Source: Cellulosimicrobium cellulans (lineage in GTDB: Bacteria > Actinomycetota > Actinomycetes > Actinomycetales > Cellulomonadaceae). Taken from it: DNA of 64,000 nucleotides. Every line of letters starts with the position of its first letter. Within the stretch, counting starts at the first letter, position 1. The translations under genes and the position numbers were made by a program. The notes beneath the pieces are model-generated. The model was not told the DNA's origin, searched no databases, and was given only the letters and a program-made list of their open reading frames with translations. Positions 34,970-46,729 of this stretch are shown piece by piece. The stretch lies in the NCBI RefSeq assembly GCF_016907755.1, contig NZ_JAFBCN010000001.1, positions 3,720,001-3,784,000 of the forward strand, written 5' to 3'.

Positions 34970-35491
34970 TCAGCGGTCGCGCGAGGCGAGGAGCCGCTTC
35001 GCGCCGCGGCCGAGGTGCAGGGCGAAGAGCCGCTGGAACGTCGGCACCGCGAACGCGAGCGGACGCACCCACCACAGCACCGGGCGGCTGAACACGTCGA
35101 TGCTCCACCACAGGTCCCCTGCGTCGTCGCGCTCGACGGCGAAGCGCTCCTCGCCCACGAACGCGTGCCCGGGCAGGGTGCCGTACCCGAACGCGACCCG
35201 GCGCTCGGACCGCTCGACCCACACGATCTCGCACGGCTCGTGCAGCCGCAGCCGCCCGACGCCGAGCAGCGTGGTCACACGCGCACCGGGCTCGGCAACC
35301 GGAGCCTCGGTCTCGAGCCGCACGCGCGCCGCGGCGTGCACGCGCCACGTGAGGAGCTGCTCGCCGAGCCACGCGAGGTCGTCGGGCGTGCGCGGCCGGT
35401 CGGTGAGCCGACGGCGCACGTGCAGGTGGCGATACCCCGTGGGCCAGGTGTCGGTGCGGGTCGCGCCGACCTCCGGGTACGTGAACGTCAT
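34970..35491 (-). CDS. DUF1990 family protein
   Basis: A 173-residue soluble protein matching the DUF1990 pattern: FTYPEVGAT near the start, VTTLLGVGRLRLHEPCEIVWVER, FGYGTLPGHAFVGEERFAVE and RPLAFAVPTFQRLFALHLGRGAKRLL at the end. The fold is probably a START/Bet v1-like hydrophobic-ligand cup, and no reaction is known. Start ATG at 35491 overlaps the YndJ stop as ATGA. The operon TetR-YndJ-DUF1990 suggests a link to membrane or lipid stress, which is inference. Confidence 0.85.
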   Translation of the reverse strand: MTFTYPEVGATRTDTWPTGYRHLHVRRRLTDRPRTPDDLAWLGEQLLTWRVHAAARVRLETEAPVAEPGARVTTLLGVGRLRLHEPCEIVWVERSERRVAFGYGTLPGHAFVGEERFAVERDDAGDLWWSIDVFSRPVLWWVRPLAFAVPTFQRLFALHLGRGAKRLLASRDR

Positions 35492-36507
35492 GCCGCACTC
35501 CCCTCCGGGGCCCGTCCGGGCCCGTGTCTCCTGCCTTGTCCCGCGTGGCCGTGCTCCGCCTCGCCCGTGCCCTCCACCTCCTGCGGGAGCACCGGCCGGG
35601 CCGCGAGGACCCGCAGCCCGAGGAGGGTGCAGAGCACGAACCCGAGCGCGTTCGCGACGCCGTGCGTCGCCGCCATGACGTCGAGGCTCGGGTGCGCGAA
35701 CCCGAGCGCCTCGCCCGCTGCCCACCACAGCGCGAGCAGCATCGACAGCCCGACCACGACCGCACCCGTGCCGAGCAGCACCCGGGCGCCCGCCGTGCTC
35801 GCCGGGCTCCCGGGACCCGCGGGGTGCGCGTCGTCGGCCGGGTGCGCCGGACCGGTGGGCCGCGCGAGCGAGCGGACCGCCGCGGCCGCCGTCGCCCACA
35901 GGGCGAGCGTGAGCGCCCCCGCGCCGACGAGCTCGGCCACGTCGCCGACGAAGTAGCCGGCGAGCACGAGCACCGTCCCGACCGGCACGCCCCACGCGCC
36001 GGCCACCGCGAGCCGGTCGGTGACCGCGAGGTGCGCGACCGTGCCCGCCACCAGTGCCGCGCCGAACCCGGCGTAGAGCATGTGCGGGACCGTGAGCGCG
36101 AGATACGTCCCGGAGAACCCGAGGAGCCCCCACCCGGCACGCTCGGCGACCAGCGCGCTCGCTCCGACCGCCGGCATGACCAGCGCGGTCGCGGCCGCCG
36201 CGCGCGAGGCACGACCCGCCGCGGTGACCCGCCCGTCGCGGACGTCGCGCACCGTGCGCACCGCCAGACGCGCGCCGGTGCCGGCGAGCACGACGGTCGC
36301 CGCCGCGAAGACGAGCGCGAGGAGGACGGACACGGTGCCGTGCGGGAGCACGACGGCCGCGGCCCCCGCGACTCCCGCGAGGGGCCACGCCACGCTGCGC
36401 GCCGCGGGGACGACGTCGGGCCCCAGGAGCCGGAGGCCGAGCGGCAGGACCACGACCATGCCGAGGACGACCAGGCCCGAGACGAGGGCCGCGCCGGCGG
36501 GGCTCAC
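35488..36507 (-). CDS. YndJ-like polytopic membrane protein
   Basis: A 339-residue, Ala/Val/Leu-rich membrane protein with about nine to ten helices. It resembles the YndJ family (LTVPHMLYAGFGAALVAGTVAHL and AATHGVANALGFVLCTLLGLRVL). The function is unknown; it has been called a transporter without proof. Start GTG at 36507 with GGAGGTG 5 nt before it, overlapping the TetR stop as GTGA. It is coupled at its other end to the DUF1990 gene, so three proteins are made from one message. Confidence 0.8.
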   Translation of the reverse strand: MSPAGAALVSGLVVLGMVVVLPLGLRLLGPDVVPAARSVAWPLAGVAGAAAVVLPHGTVSVLLALVFAAATVVLAGTGARLAVRTVRDVRDGRVTAAGRASRAAAATALVMPAVGASALVAERAGWGLLGFSGTYLALTVPHMLYAGFGAALVAGTVAHLAVTDRLAVAGAWGVPVGTVLVLAGYFVGDVAELVGAGALTLALWATAAAAVRSLARPTGPAHPADDAHPAGPGSPASTAGARVLLGTGAVVVGLSMLLALWWAAGEALGFAHPSLDVMAATHGVANALGFVLCTLLGLRVLAARPVLPQEVEGTGEAEHGHAGQGRRHGPGRAPEGSAA

Positions 36508-37235
36508 GCGCCCACCTCCGGCTCGCCTGCGCGCTCGCGGGCCGCATCCTCCGGAGGCGACGCCCCGGGCGTTCCCGGGTGGACCGCGCGCACGAGGCGC
36601 AGCGCGTCGTCGACCACGCCGCGCGCGACGGGGAGCCGGGACAGCCGGACGAGGCTGCCGACGAGCGAGGCCCCGCCGTCGACGAGCCGGCGCGTGCGCG
36701 CGAACCCGGGCGAGGTGTCGTGGACCCAGAACAGGGTGATGCCGAGCTGGGCCAGCCACAGCAGCTCGGGGAGCTGCGGGCGCAGCCGCTCGGGGACGCG
36801 CGTCGACGTCCCGGCGACGACCTGCTCGAACAGGTCGCGCGCGAGGTCACGCGAGACGGCGGAGGCCGCGGAGAAGGGGCTCGCGTCCGAGCCCGGGCGG
36901 ATCGCGACGGACACGAACTCACCGCCGAACGCGTGGAAGGGAGCGAACGCGTCGACCGACGCCCCCCAGACGCCGCGCAGCCGGTCGGCGAGCGAGCCGC
37001 CCGCGGCGAGCACGGATGCGGCGCGCGCGGCGTGCTCGCGCTGCACCTCGAGGTAGAGCTCCTGGACGAGCGCGTCCTTGGACGGGAAGTGGTAGTAGGC
37101 GTTCCCGGTGCTCACGCCCGCCTCGGCGGCGACGGCGCGCATGGTCGTGCGCTCGTACCCGACGTCGCGCAGCATCCGGACCGCGACGTCGCGCAGGTGC
37201 GCGCGCGTGCGCTCGGACTTCGGTGTCGCGCTCAT
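36504..37235 (-). CDS. TetR-family regulator of the YndJ/DUF1990 operon
   Basis: A 243-residue repressor. Its N-terminal DNA-binding domain has RMLRDVGYERTTMRAVAAEAGVSTGNAYYHFPSKDALVQELY, the classical TetR helix-turn-helix, and a larger-than-average ligand domain follows. The start is ATG at 37235 (MSATPKS). A 22-bp perfect palindrome 11 bp upstream is the probable operator, so it should repress its own operon, and perhaps the divergent glycosidase. The ligand is unknown; the hydrophobic ligand pocket and partners hint at a lipid. Confidence 0.93.
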   Translation of the reverse strand: MSATPKSERTRAHLRDVAVRMLRDVGYERTTMRAVAAEAGVSTGNAYYHFPSKDALVQELYLEVQREHAARAASVLAAGGSLADRLRGVWGASVDAFAPFHAFGGEFVSVAIRPGSDASPFSAASAVSRDLARDLFEQVVAGTSTRVPERLRPQLPELLWLAQLGITLFWVHDTSPGFARTRRLVDGGASLVGSLVRLSRLPVARGVVDDALRLVRAVHPGTPGASPPEDAARERAGEPEVGA

Positions 37236-37246
37236 GCGACCGCGCC

Positions 37247-37268
37247 GTTTTTGAACATGTTCAAAAAC
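37247..37268. promoter_or_regulatory. TetR operator, 22-bp perfect palindrome
   Basis: The site is fully symmetric about 37257/37258: GTTTTTGAACA joined to its exact complement. Its A/T tracts are exceptional in this GC-rich DNA. It starts 12 bp upstream of the tetR ATG, in the gap shared with the divergent secreted glycosidase. Confidence 0.9.
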
Positions 37269-37420
37269 TACCACGGGGAGCAGCAGGCCCGCACGAGGGG
37301 GTCCACACCCGGCGCCTGTTGTTTTCTGTTCGCTCTTGTGGGAATCTGTGCCCGACAGCGCAGTCACGTCCCCGTGCCCTGGACCACGGGGGACCCGCTC
37401 TTCGACGACGAAGGACACGC

Positions 37421-40400
37421 ATGCGACGACCACGCTCGACGGGCGCCCTGGCGCTCGCCTCCGGCCTCCTGGCCCTCGCCCTCGCGGCCCCGGCGGTCGC
37501 GGCGACGCCGCCGACCCCTGCGGCCGCTCCGGCCACCTCCCCGGGGGCAGCGACCGACGACCCGACGACGCCCCTCGACCGGCCCGAGGTCGGGCCCGGG
37601 ACGTCCTTCGTCGACGTCCGCGAGAAGCTCGACGGCTACGCCGACCCCGACTGGTATGCGGCCAACGTCCCGGTCGTCGACCTCCCCGACGCGGACGCCG
37701 AGGCGGTCTACTACTACCGCTGGCGCGTGCTCAAGGAGCACCTGCGCTACACCGAGCCCGGCACGGGCTGGGTGCTCACGGAGTTCCTCGACTGCTGCGG
37801 CTACGCCGCGCCGTACCAGGCCATCAACGCCGCGGCGGGCCACCAGCTCGCCGAGGGCCGCTGGCTGCGCGACCAGCGCTACCTCGACGACTACGAGGAC
37901 TACTGGCTCACCGGCCCCGGCCAGATCGAGCCCGCGCAGAACCCCGAGGCGGCCGACTGGGCGCACCAGTACTCGTTCTGGGCCGTGTCCGCGATCGTCG
38001 AGCGCGCGAAGGTCACCGGGAACCTCGACCGTCTCCGCGCGCTCCAGCCCGAGCTGGAGACCTTCGTCGAGGACTGGGGGAACCAGTTCGACGCCGAGCT
38101 CGGGCTCTACTGGCAGACGCCCGAGTACGACGCCAAGGAGAGCTCGCCCGCGTCGTACGTGACCGACCGCGACTACGCCGGTCGCCACACGTTCCGGCCG
38201 TCGATCAACGCCTACCTCTACGGCGACATGCTCGCGCTCGTCGAGGTCGCGACGCTGAACGGCGACGACGCGACCGCGACGGAGTACCGCGACCGTGCCG
38301 CCGCGCTGCGCGAGGCCGTGGACACCTACCTCTGGGACGACGAGCGCGACTTCTTCTACGACGTCGTGGACTGGGAGAACCCGGACCACGAGCGGCTGCG
38401 CGACCGGCTCGACGTCGGGTTCGTGCCGTGGAAGTTCGGCCTCGCCTCGCCGGAGCAGGCGGTCGCCCTCGACCAGCTCCTCGACCCGCAGGGGTTCGCG
38501 GCGCCGTACGGCCCGACGGTGACCGAGCGCCGCTCCCCCGACTTCTGGCGCTCGTCCGACCAGGGCTGCTGCAAGTGGGACGGGCCGTCGTGGCCGTTCT
38601 CGACGTCGCTCACGCTCGACGGCGTCGCGACCGCGCTGCGCGACGACGCCGCGGGCGACCTCACGCGCGCGGACTACCTCGACCTGTTCGACACCTACGT
38701 CCGCACGCAGTTCCGCGACGGCGAGCCGTACGTCGCCGAGGCGCACCACCCCGACGAGGACCGCTGGATCTACGACGGGAACAACCACTCCGAGGACTAC
38801 CTGCACTCCAGCTACGTGGACCTCGTGCTCCAGGACCTCCTCGGCCTCCAGCCGCAGTCCGACGACTCGCTCGTGCTCGACCCGCTCGTGCCCGCCGACT
38901 GGGACTGGTTCGCCGCGGAGAACGTGCCGTACCACGGGCGCAACGTCACGGTCCTGTTCGACCGTGACGGCTCGCGCTACGGGGCCGGCGCGGGCCTGCG
39001 CGTCTACGTCGACGGCGAGCAGGTGCTGCACGCCGACACCGACGCGGTCGCCGAGGGTGCCGACCCGGTCGAGGTGCCGGTGCCGAGCGGCGACCCGCAG
39101 CGCCTCCCCCACGTGGTCAACACGTCGGCGAACCCGCTCCGGAACGCCTACCCGCGCCCCGTCGCGTCGTACACGTGGCGGTACGACGACGCGTGGCGGG
39201 TCCTCGACGGCAAGGTCTGGTACGACGAGGTGCCGCAGAACACGCGCTGGTCCAACTACTCCTCGCCGAACGCCCGCGACTGGGTAGGCGTCGAGCTCGC
39301 CGAGCCGACGACGATCGGCGACGTCCGCTTCCACGGCTACCAGGACGCCGACGCCGTCCAGCCCGCCGCCGGCTACGAGCTCGAGTACTGGGACGGCGCG
39401 GCCTGGCAGGTCGTCCCCGACCAGACGCGCGTGCCCGAGCAGCCCGTCGGCAACGGCCTCAACCGCATCACGTTCCCGCCGCTCGAGACGACGAGCTACC
39501 GCGTCACGTTCGACGCCGCGCCCGGGAAGTCCGTCGGGGTGACCGAGCTCGAGTCGTGGAGCCCCGTGTCACGGGCCGTCTCAGCGCGCGTCGAGGCCGC
39601 CGAGCCCGCCGTCGGGCGTGCCTCGCGCGTGGACGTGACCGTGTCGACGCGCGCGGACGCCGTGACGGGCGTCGAGGTCGCGCCCGATCTCCCGGCCGGC
39701 TGGACGGCCGTCGCCGTGGGCGAGGCGGGCCCGCTCGACCTCGGGGCGTGGGACCGCGCGACCCGCTCGTGGGACGTCACGCCCGGGCCCGACGCCGTCC
39801 CCGGCAGCGAGGCCCGGATCGGCGCCGTCGCGCGCTGGGGCGACGCGGGGGGCGCCGAGGAGGCGCGCGCGACCACGACCGCCCGGCTCGCGTTCGACCC
39901 CTCCTGGTACGACGACGTCGTCCTGCACGACGACTTCGACGCCGACACGACCGCGGACTGGACGACGCTGCAGCCCTCCGGCGAGGCGCTGCCCGCCCTC
40001 GCGGCCGGGGACGGGACGCTCGCCGCGACCGGCGACGCGCGCTACTGGGGGCTGTACGGGCACCGCACGGCCCGCGCGACGTCGTCGTCCGTGGTGGTCG
40101 CGGAGATCGGCGCGTTCTCCGGCGCGGGGACGCAGGAGGACTCGCTGTTCCTCGGCCTCGCGGCCGCGGACCGCACCTACGCGCTCGCATGGTTCAACCA
40201 CACGAACGTCGCATCCGGCCTCGACTACGTCGGGGGCGCGGACGGGTCGTCGCCGTACTTCGGCATCCGGGGCTACGGCCCCGGCGACCGGATCGCGCTC
40301 CAGGTGGACGGCGCGCGCGTCGACGTGTTCGCCGAGGAGGACGGCGAGTGGACCTGGTACGGCGGCACGACGACCGGCGGCGCGCTCGACACGTCCGACC

Positions 40401-40801
40401 CCGACGTGCTCGCCGGGCTCCTGCCGACGATCGGCTTCCGGGCCGACCGCGGCACCGTGAGCATCGCCTCGTTCGAGGTGCGCTCCCGGTCCGTCGGGAC
40501 GCCCGCGCCCCAGGTCGACGTCACCGCCGTCCCGCGCTGCCTCGCCGGCACGGCGTACGTCGCGGTCCGGGCGGCGTACGTCGGGACGGGCGGCGCCGGG
40601 GCGGGCGACCCGGTGGACGTCGAGCTCGTGACGCCGTTCGGGTCGCGCACGGTCACGGGCGTCGCCCCGGGCGCCAACGCCTACCAGTCGTTCTCCGCGC
40701 GCGCCACGTCGCTCGCGGCGGGCACGGCGACCGTCCGGGTGACCGACGCCGCGGGGACGGCCACCGAGCACGCGGCCCCGTTCCCGGCGACCACGTGCTG
40801 A
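37421..40801 (+). CDS. Large secreted multidomain glycosidase (MGH1-like (alpha/alpha)6 catalytic domain)
   Basis: An 1126-residue exported protein with a signal peptide at 1-28 (cleavage after AVAA). The catalytic part, about 50-500, looks like an (alpha/alpha)6 barrel of the MGH1/trehalase/GH63 type. It has HTFRPSINAYLYGDMLAL, LWDDERDFFYDVVDW, GPTVTERRSPDF and DQGCCKWDGPSWPFSTSLT. A discoidin-like domain (about 580-715) and an NEW3-like Ig domain (about 725-830) follow. Next is a laminin-G-like segment starting DDFDADTTADW (about 837-1010), then a small Cys-closed C-terminal domain (CLAGTAYVAV to ATTC). The accessory domains imply binding to insoluble polysaccharide. The exact GH family and substrate are not determined. 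Start ATG at 37421 with AAGGA upstream. Confidence 0.8.
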   Translation: MRRPRSTGALALASGLLALALAAPAVAATPPTPAAAPATSPGAATDDPTTPLDRPEVGPGTSFVDVREKLDGYADPDWYAANVPVVDLPDADAEAVYYYRWRVLKEHLRYTEPGTGWVLTEFLDCCGYAAPYQAINAAAGHQLAEGRWLRDQRYLDDYEDYWLTGPGQIEPAQNPEAADWAHQYSFWAVSAIVERAKVTGNLDRLRALQPELETFVEDWGNQFDAELGLYWQTPEYDAKESSPASYVTDRDYAGRHTFRPSINAYLYGDMLALVEVATLNGDDATATEYRDRAAALREAVDTYLWDDERDFFYDVVDWENPDHERLRDRLDVGFVPWKFGLASPEQAVALDQLLDPQGFAAPYGPTVTERRSPDFWRSSDQGCCKWDGPSWPFSTSLTLDGVATALRDDAAGDLTRADYLDLFDTYVRTQFRDGEPYVAEAHHPDEDRWIYDGNNHSEDYLHSSYVDLVLQDLLGLQPQSDDSLVLDPLVPADWDWFAAENVPYHGRNVTVLFDRDGSRYGAGAGLRVYVDGEQVLHADTDAVAEGADPVEVPVPSGDPQRLPHVVNTSANPLRNAYPRPVASYTWRYDDAWRVLDGKVWYDEVPQNTRWSNYSSPNARDWVGVELAEPTTIGDVRFHGYQDADAVQPAAGYELEYWDGAAWQVVPDQTRVPEQPVGNGLNRITFPPLETTSYRVTFDAAPGKSVGVTELESWSPVSRAVSARVEAAEPAVGRASRVDVTVSTRADAVTGVEVAPDLPAGWTAVAVGEAGPLDLGAWDRATRSWDVTPGPDAVPGSEARIGAVARWGDAGGAEEARATTTARLAFDPSWYDDVVLHDDFDADTTADWTTLQPSGEALPALAAGDGTLAATGDARYWGLYGHRTARATSSSVVVAEIGAFSGAGTQEDSLFLGLAAADRTYALAWFNHTNVASGLDYVGGADGSSPYFGIRGYGPGDRIALQVDGARVDVFAEEDGEWTWYGGTTTGGALDTSDPDVLAGLLPTIGFRADRGTVSIASFEVRSRSVGTPAPQVDVTAVPRCLAGTAYVAVRAAYVGTGGAGAGDPVDVELVTPFGSRTVTGVAPGANAYQSFSARATSLAAGTATVRVTDAAGTATEHAAPFPATTC

Positions 40802-40825
40802 TCGGTCGGCCGAGCCCACGGCCCT

Positions 40826-40897
40826 GACCCGCACGACCAGGCGGTCGTGGCCCTTCCCCGCTGCGGGACGGGCCACGACCGCCTGGTCGTGCGGGTC
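40826..40897. terminator. Very long bidirectional terminator hairpin
   Basis: A perfect 28-bp stem (40826-40853 with 40870-40897), whose 16-nt loop can itself form CCCGC/GCGGG. It lies between the convergent glycosidase and nucS genes. Confidence 0.9.
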
Positions 40898-40926
40898 GGC
40901 GGCTCTCGCGCGAGAAGACCCGCGCG

Positions 40927-41622
40927 TCAGAAGAGGCGGGAGTCCACGTCGTCCACGCCGCGCATCGCGTCGTAGTCGAGCACGAGGCAGCCGATCCCCC
41001 GGTCGGTCGCGAGCACGCGCGCCTGGGGCTTGATCTCCTGCGCGGCGAACACGCCGCGCACGGGTGCCAGGAGCGGGTCCCGGTTGAGCAGCTCGAGGTA
41101 GCGCGTGAGCTGCTCGACCCCGTCGATGTCGCCCCGGCGCTTGATCTCGACGGCGACCGTCGCGCCGCTCGCGTCCTTGGCGAGGATGTCCACGGGGCCG
41201 ATCGCGGTCGGGTACTCGCGGCGCACGAGCGTGTGGCCCGAGCCGAGCAGCTCGATCTGCGCGGCGAGCATCTCCTGGAGGTGCGCCTCGACGCCGTCCT
41301 TGACGAGGCCCGGGTCGATGCCGAGCTCGTGGGAGCTGTCGTGCTGGACCTCATGGAGCTCGATCTCGAGGCGGTCGTCGCTCTTGGCGTGCTGCACGGC
41401 CCAGACCTCGGTCACGCCGCGCTCGCGCGCCTCCTCGGACGGCTCGCGCACCGCGAGCGTGCACGGGGGGCTCATCCAGTTGAGCGGCTTGTACGACCCG
41501 CCGTCGGAGTGCAGCAGCACGCTCCCGTCGGCCTTGACGATGAGCACGCGCGTCGCGAGCGGCAGGTGCGCCGAGAGACGGCCGGTGTAGCGGGCGGAGC
41601 AGCGGGCGACGACGAGACGCAC
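40927..41622 (-). CDS. nucS: Mismatch-specific endonuclease NucS (EndoMS)
   Basis: A 231-residue nuclease that cuts both strands at mismatches, the actinobacterial substitute for MutS/MutL repair. The N-terminal DNA-binding domain is followed by a RecB-like nuclease core with [30 protein letters not shown] (Asp, Glu-X-Lys). The C-terminus ends DDVDSRLF; the terminal RLF is the known sliding-clamp-binding motif. The GTG start at 41622 lies 9 nt after GGAGG. Its place shortly after the atp operon and DUF2550 gene matches mycobacterial order. Confidence 0.95.
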   Translation of the reverse strand: MRLVVARCSARYTGRLSAHLPLATRVLIVKADGSVLLHSDGGSYKPLNWMSPPCTLAVREPSEEARERGVTEVWAVQHAKSDDRLEIELHEVQHDSSHELGIDPGLVKDGVEAHLQEMLAAQIELLGSGHTLVRREYPTAIGPVDILAKDASGATVAVEIKRRGDIDGVEQLTRYLELLNRDPLLAPVRGVFAAQEIKPQARVLATDRGIGCLVLDYDAMRGVDDVDSRLF

Positions 41623-41686
41623 GGGGCAGGTCCTCCGGGTCGGTGGTAGGCGGTCCGGGACGTGGCGTCAGCCCACGGGCGACGCC

Positions 41687-42103
41687 TCAGACGACGACGT
41701 CGCGCCGGCCGGGGGGCGCGGCCTCCAGCCACGAGGCGAGTCCCTCGTACGCGGCGCGCGACATCGTGAGCTCGAAGTCCTGGCCGTGGTAGCGGCACCG
41801 GACGAGGTAGGTGTCGGGGCCGTCTCCGACGAACGGCTCGCGGCCCGCGATGACGAGGTCGTAGCGCGACCACGTCCGGGCGGGGCGGATCGACACCGAC
41901 CACAGCCGCCACCAGTCGATGCGGCCGACGCCGTAGTGCGCGATGCCCGCGACCCAGGGCGCGCCGGCAGCGCCCGCGCGGCGCGCGCCGCACTCGAACG
42001 AGCCGACGCGGTGGGACAGGGCCCGCAGACGCCACGCCCCCAGCCCGATCGCGAGAAGGACGAGGACGAGCAGTCCGATCGCGAGCCAGGCCAGGGGCGT
42101 CAT
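41687..42103 (-). CDS. DUF2550 family membrane protein
   Basis: A 138-residue protein with one N-terminal membrane helix (about 3-24, LAWLAIGLLVLVLLAIGLGAW) and a cytoplasmic or surface domain containing FECGARR, WWRLWSVSIRPARTWSRYDL and DTYLVRCRYHGQDFELTMSRAAYEGLASWLEAAPP. This is the DUF2550 pattern regularly found next to atpC in actinobacteria. The function is unknown; no catalytic residues are evident. The start is ATG at 42103, 13 bp after the atpC stop, so it is probably the last gene of the ATP synthase transcript. Confidence 0.88.
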   Translation of the reverse strand: MTPLAWLAIGLLVLVLLAIGLGAWRLRALSHRVGSFECGARRAGAAGAPWVAGIAHYGVGRIDWWRLWSVSIRPARTWSRYDLVIAGREPFVGDGPDTYLVRCRYHGQDFELTMSRAAYEGLASWLEAAPPGRRDVVV

Positions 42104-42116
42104 GGTCGTGCGAGGG

Positions 42117-42383
42117 TCAGCGGGCCGGTACGGACTCGACCGAGTCCGCGACGATCGTGACCTGGTTGGAGTCGACGGAGAGGAACCCTCCGCTGACGTG
42201 CACGTCGAGGGTCTCGCCCTCGGCGACGATGCGCACCGAGCCCTCGCGCAGCACGGAGAGCAGGGGAGAGTGGTCCGCGAGGATGCCGATCTCACCGTCT
42301 GCCGCAGGGGCCGTGACCCGCTGCGCGCGGCCTGACCAGATCTTGCGGTCCGCCGCCACGAGGTCGACGTTCAGCTGTGCCAC
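42117..42383 (-). CDS. atpC: ATP synthase F1 epsilon subunit
   Basis: An 88-residue epsilon subunit, shorter than the roughly 135 residues of E. coli. It keeps the N-terminal beta-barrel (LNVDLVAADRKIWSGRAQRVTAPAADGEIGILADHSPLLSVL) but not the C-terminal two-helix hairpin that inhibits rotation in other bacteria. The truncated form is usual in some actinobacteria. Start ATG at 42383. It is separated from atpD by 133 bp with a strong hairpin, unlike the tight spacing elsewhere in the operon. Confidence 0.94.
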   Translation of the reverse strand: MAQLNVDLVAADRKIWSGRAQRVTAPAADGEIGILADHSPLLSVLREGSVRIVAEGETLDVHVSGGFLSVDSNQVTIVADSVESVPAR

Positions 42384-42473
42384 GGGAACTCCTTCATGGG
42401 CGGTTCAAGCCCGGCGTGGTGTCCGGGACGACGCCCGGCCCGCATGACGCGGACCGGGTCCGGGTGCGACGCC

Positions 42474-42505
42474 CGCGGGGCCGGGCCGAGCGGCCCGGCC
42501 CCGCG
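42474..42505 (-). terminator. GC-rich hairpin between atpD and atpC
   Basis: CGCGGGGCCGGGCC (42474-42487) pairs perfectly with 42492-42505 around a GAGC loop. It begins 11 bp after the atpD stop. It would attenuate transcription into atpC or stabilise the upstream mRNA. Confidence 0.75.
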
Positions 42506-42516
42506 TGTGCGTCGGA

Positions 42517-44986
<2,470 letters not shown>

Positions 44987-44988
44987 CG

Positions 44989-46620
44989 TCAGGCCCTCTT
45001 CTGCCGGACGATCTGCTCCTGCTCGATCTCCGTCTCGGCCTCGTCCTCGGTGTCCCCACCGACGAGCGGCGTGCCGTCGCCCGTGAGGAAGCCGGAGCGG
45101 AACACGTCGACCGCCGAGGAGAGCTGGGCCTCGGTCTCGTCCGACAGCTTGCCGGTCTCCGCGATCGTCGACAGGACGTCCGTGTTGCGGCGCAGGTGGT
45201 CGAGCAGCTCGGACTCGAAGCGACGCACGTCCTCGACCGGGACGTCGTCGATCTTGCCCTTGGTGCCGGCCCAGATCGACGCGACCTGGTCCTCGACCGG
45301 GTACGGCGAGTACTGGCCCTGCTTGAGCAGCTCCATGAGGGCCGCGCCGCGCTTCAGCTGGCCGCGAGAGGCCGCGTCGAGGTCGGACGCGAACATCGCG
45401 AACGCCTCGAGCGAACGGAACTGCGCGAGCTCGAGCTTCAGCGTGCCGGAGACCTGCTTCATCGCCTTGACCTGTGCGGCACCACCGACGCGGGACACCG
45501 AGATGCCGACGTCGACGGCAGGGCGCTGGTCGGCGTTGAACAGGTCCGACTGGAGGAAGATCTGGCCGTCGGTGATGGAGATGACGTTCGTCGGGATGTA
45601 CGCCGAGACGTCGTTCCCCTTGGTCTCGATGACCGGCAGGCCCGTCATCGAGCCGGCGCCGAGCTCGTCCGAGAGCTTCGCGCAACGCTCGAGCAGGCGG
45701 GAGTGCAGGTAGAAGACGTCACCGGGGTACGCCTCGCGGCCCGGCGGGCGGCGCAGCAGGAGCGACACGGCACGGTAGGCCTCGGCCTGCTTCGACAGGT
45801 CGTCGAACACGATGAGGACGTGCTTGCCGCCGTACATCCAGTGCTGGCCGATGGCCGAGCCGGTGTACGGGGCGAGGTACTTGAAGCCCGCCGGGTCGGA
45901 CGCGGGGGCCGCGACGATGGTCGTGTACTCGAGCGCGCCCGCCTCCTCGAGCGCGCCGCGCACGGCCGCGATCGTGGAGCCCTTCTGGCCGATGGCGACG
46001 TAGATGCAGCGGACCTGCTTCTCGGGGTCGCCCGACTCCCAGTTGGCCTTCTGGTTGATGATCGTGTCGATCGCGATCGCCGTCTTGCCCGTCTGGCGGT
46101 CACCGATGATCAGCTGGCGCTGGCCGCGGCCGATCGGGATCATCGAGTCGATCGCCTTGAGACCGGTCTGCAGCGGCTCGTGGACCGACTTGCGGTCCAT
46201 GACGCCGGGCGCCTGGAGCTCGAGGGCGCGACGGCCCTCGGTGGCGACCTCGCCCAGGCCGTCGATCGGGTTGCCCAGCGGGTCGACGACGCGACCGAGG
46301 TAGCCGTCGCCGACGGCGACGGAGAGGACCTCGCCCGTCCGGCGGACCTCCTGGCCCTCCTCGATGCCGGTGAACTCGCCGAGGACGACGACACCGATCT
46401 CGCGGACGTCGAGGGTGAGGGCGAGACCCAGGGTCCCGTCCTCGAAGCGCAGCAGCTCGTTGGCCATCGCGCCCGGCAGACCCTCGACCTGGGCGATGCC
46501 GTCGGCGGCCAGGGTGACCCGGCCCACCTCCTCGGACACGGCGCCCTCGGGCTCGTAGGACTTCACGAAGCTGTCCAGAGCGGCCCGGATCTCCTCCGGC
46601 CGGATCGTCAGCTCAGCCAT
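44989..46620 (-). CDS. atpA: ATP synthase F1 alpha subunit
   Basis: A 543-residue regulatory nucleotide-binding subunit of F1. Features are the P-loop [31 protein letters not shown], the arginine-finger region [30 protein letters not shown], and a long acidic C-terminus ([16 protein letters not shown]) typical of actinobacteria. Start ATG at 46620 behind AGGAGA. Confidence 0.98.
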   Translation of the reverse strand: MAELTIRPEEIRAALDSFVKSYEPEGAVSEEVGRVTLAADGIAQVEGLPGAMANELLRFEDGTLGLALTLDVREIGVVVLGEFTGIEEGQEVRRTGEVLSVAVGDGYLGRVVDPLGNPIDGLGEVATEGRRALELQAPGVMDRKSVHEPLQTGLKAIDSMIPIGRGQRQLIIGDRQTGKTAIAIDTIINQKANWESGDPEKQVRCIYVAIGQKGSTIAAVRGALEEAGALEYTTIVAAPASDPAGFKYLAPYTGSAIGQHWMYGGKHVLIVFDDLSKQAEAYRAVSLLLRRPPGREAYPGDVFYLHSRLLERCAKLSDELGAGSMTGLPVIETKGNDVSAYIPTNVISITDGQIFLQSDLFNADQRPAVDVGISVSRVGGAAQVKAMKQVSGTLKLELAQFRSLEAFAMFASDLDAASRGQLKRGAALMELLKQGQYSPYPVEDQVASIWAGTKGKIDDVPVEDVRRFESELLDHLRRNTDVLSTIAETGKLSDETEAQLSSAVDVFRSGFLTGDGTPLVGGDTEDEAETEIEQEQIVRQKRA

Positions 46621-46729
46621 TGCTCTTCTCCTGTCGTGGCCGCACCTCGTGGTTCGGGTGCGGTCGAACGTTTGTCGGTTGTGCGGCCGGTGGCCGGCAG
46701 GACGGTCGTCGGTCGGAAGGGTCGGCTCG

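Noticed and set aside
37247-37268. GAACATGTTC core read as a LexA/SOS box
   Set aside because: Actinobacterial LexA boxes have GAAC and GTTC four bases apart; here the gap is two and symmetry extends into A/T tracts next to tetR, so a TetR operator fits better.
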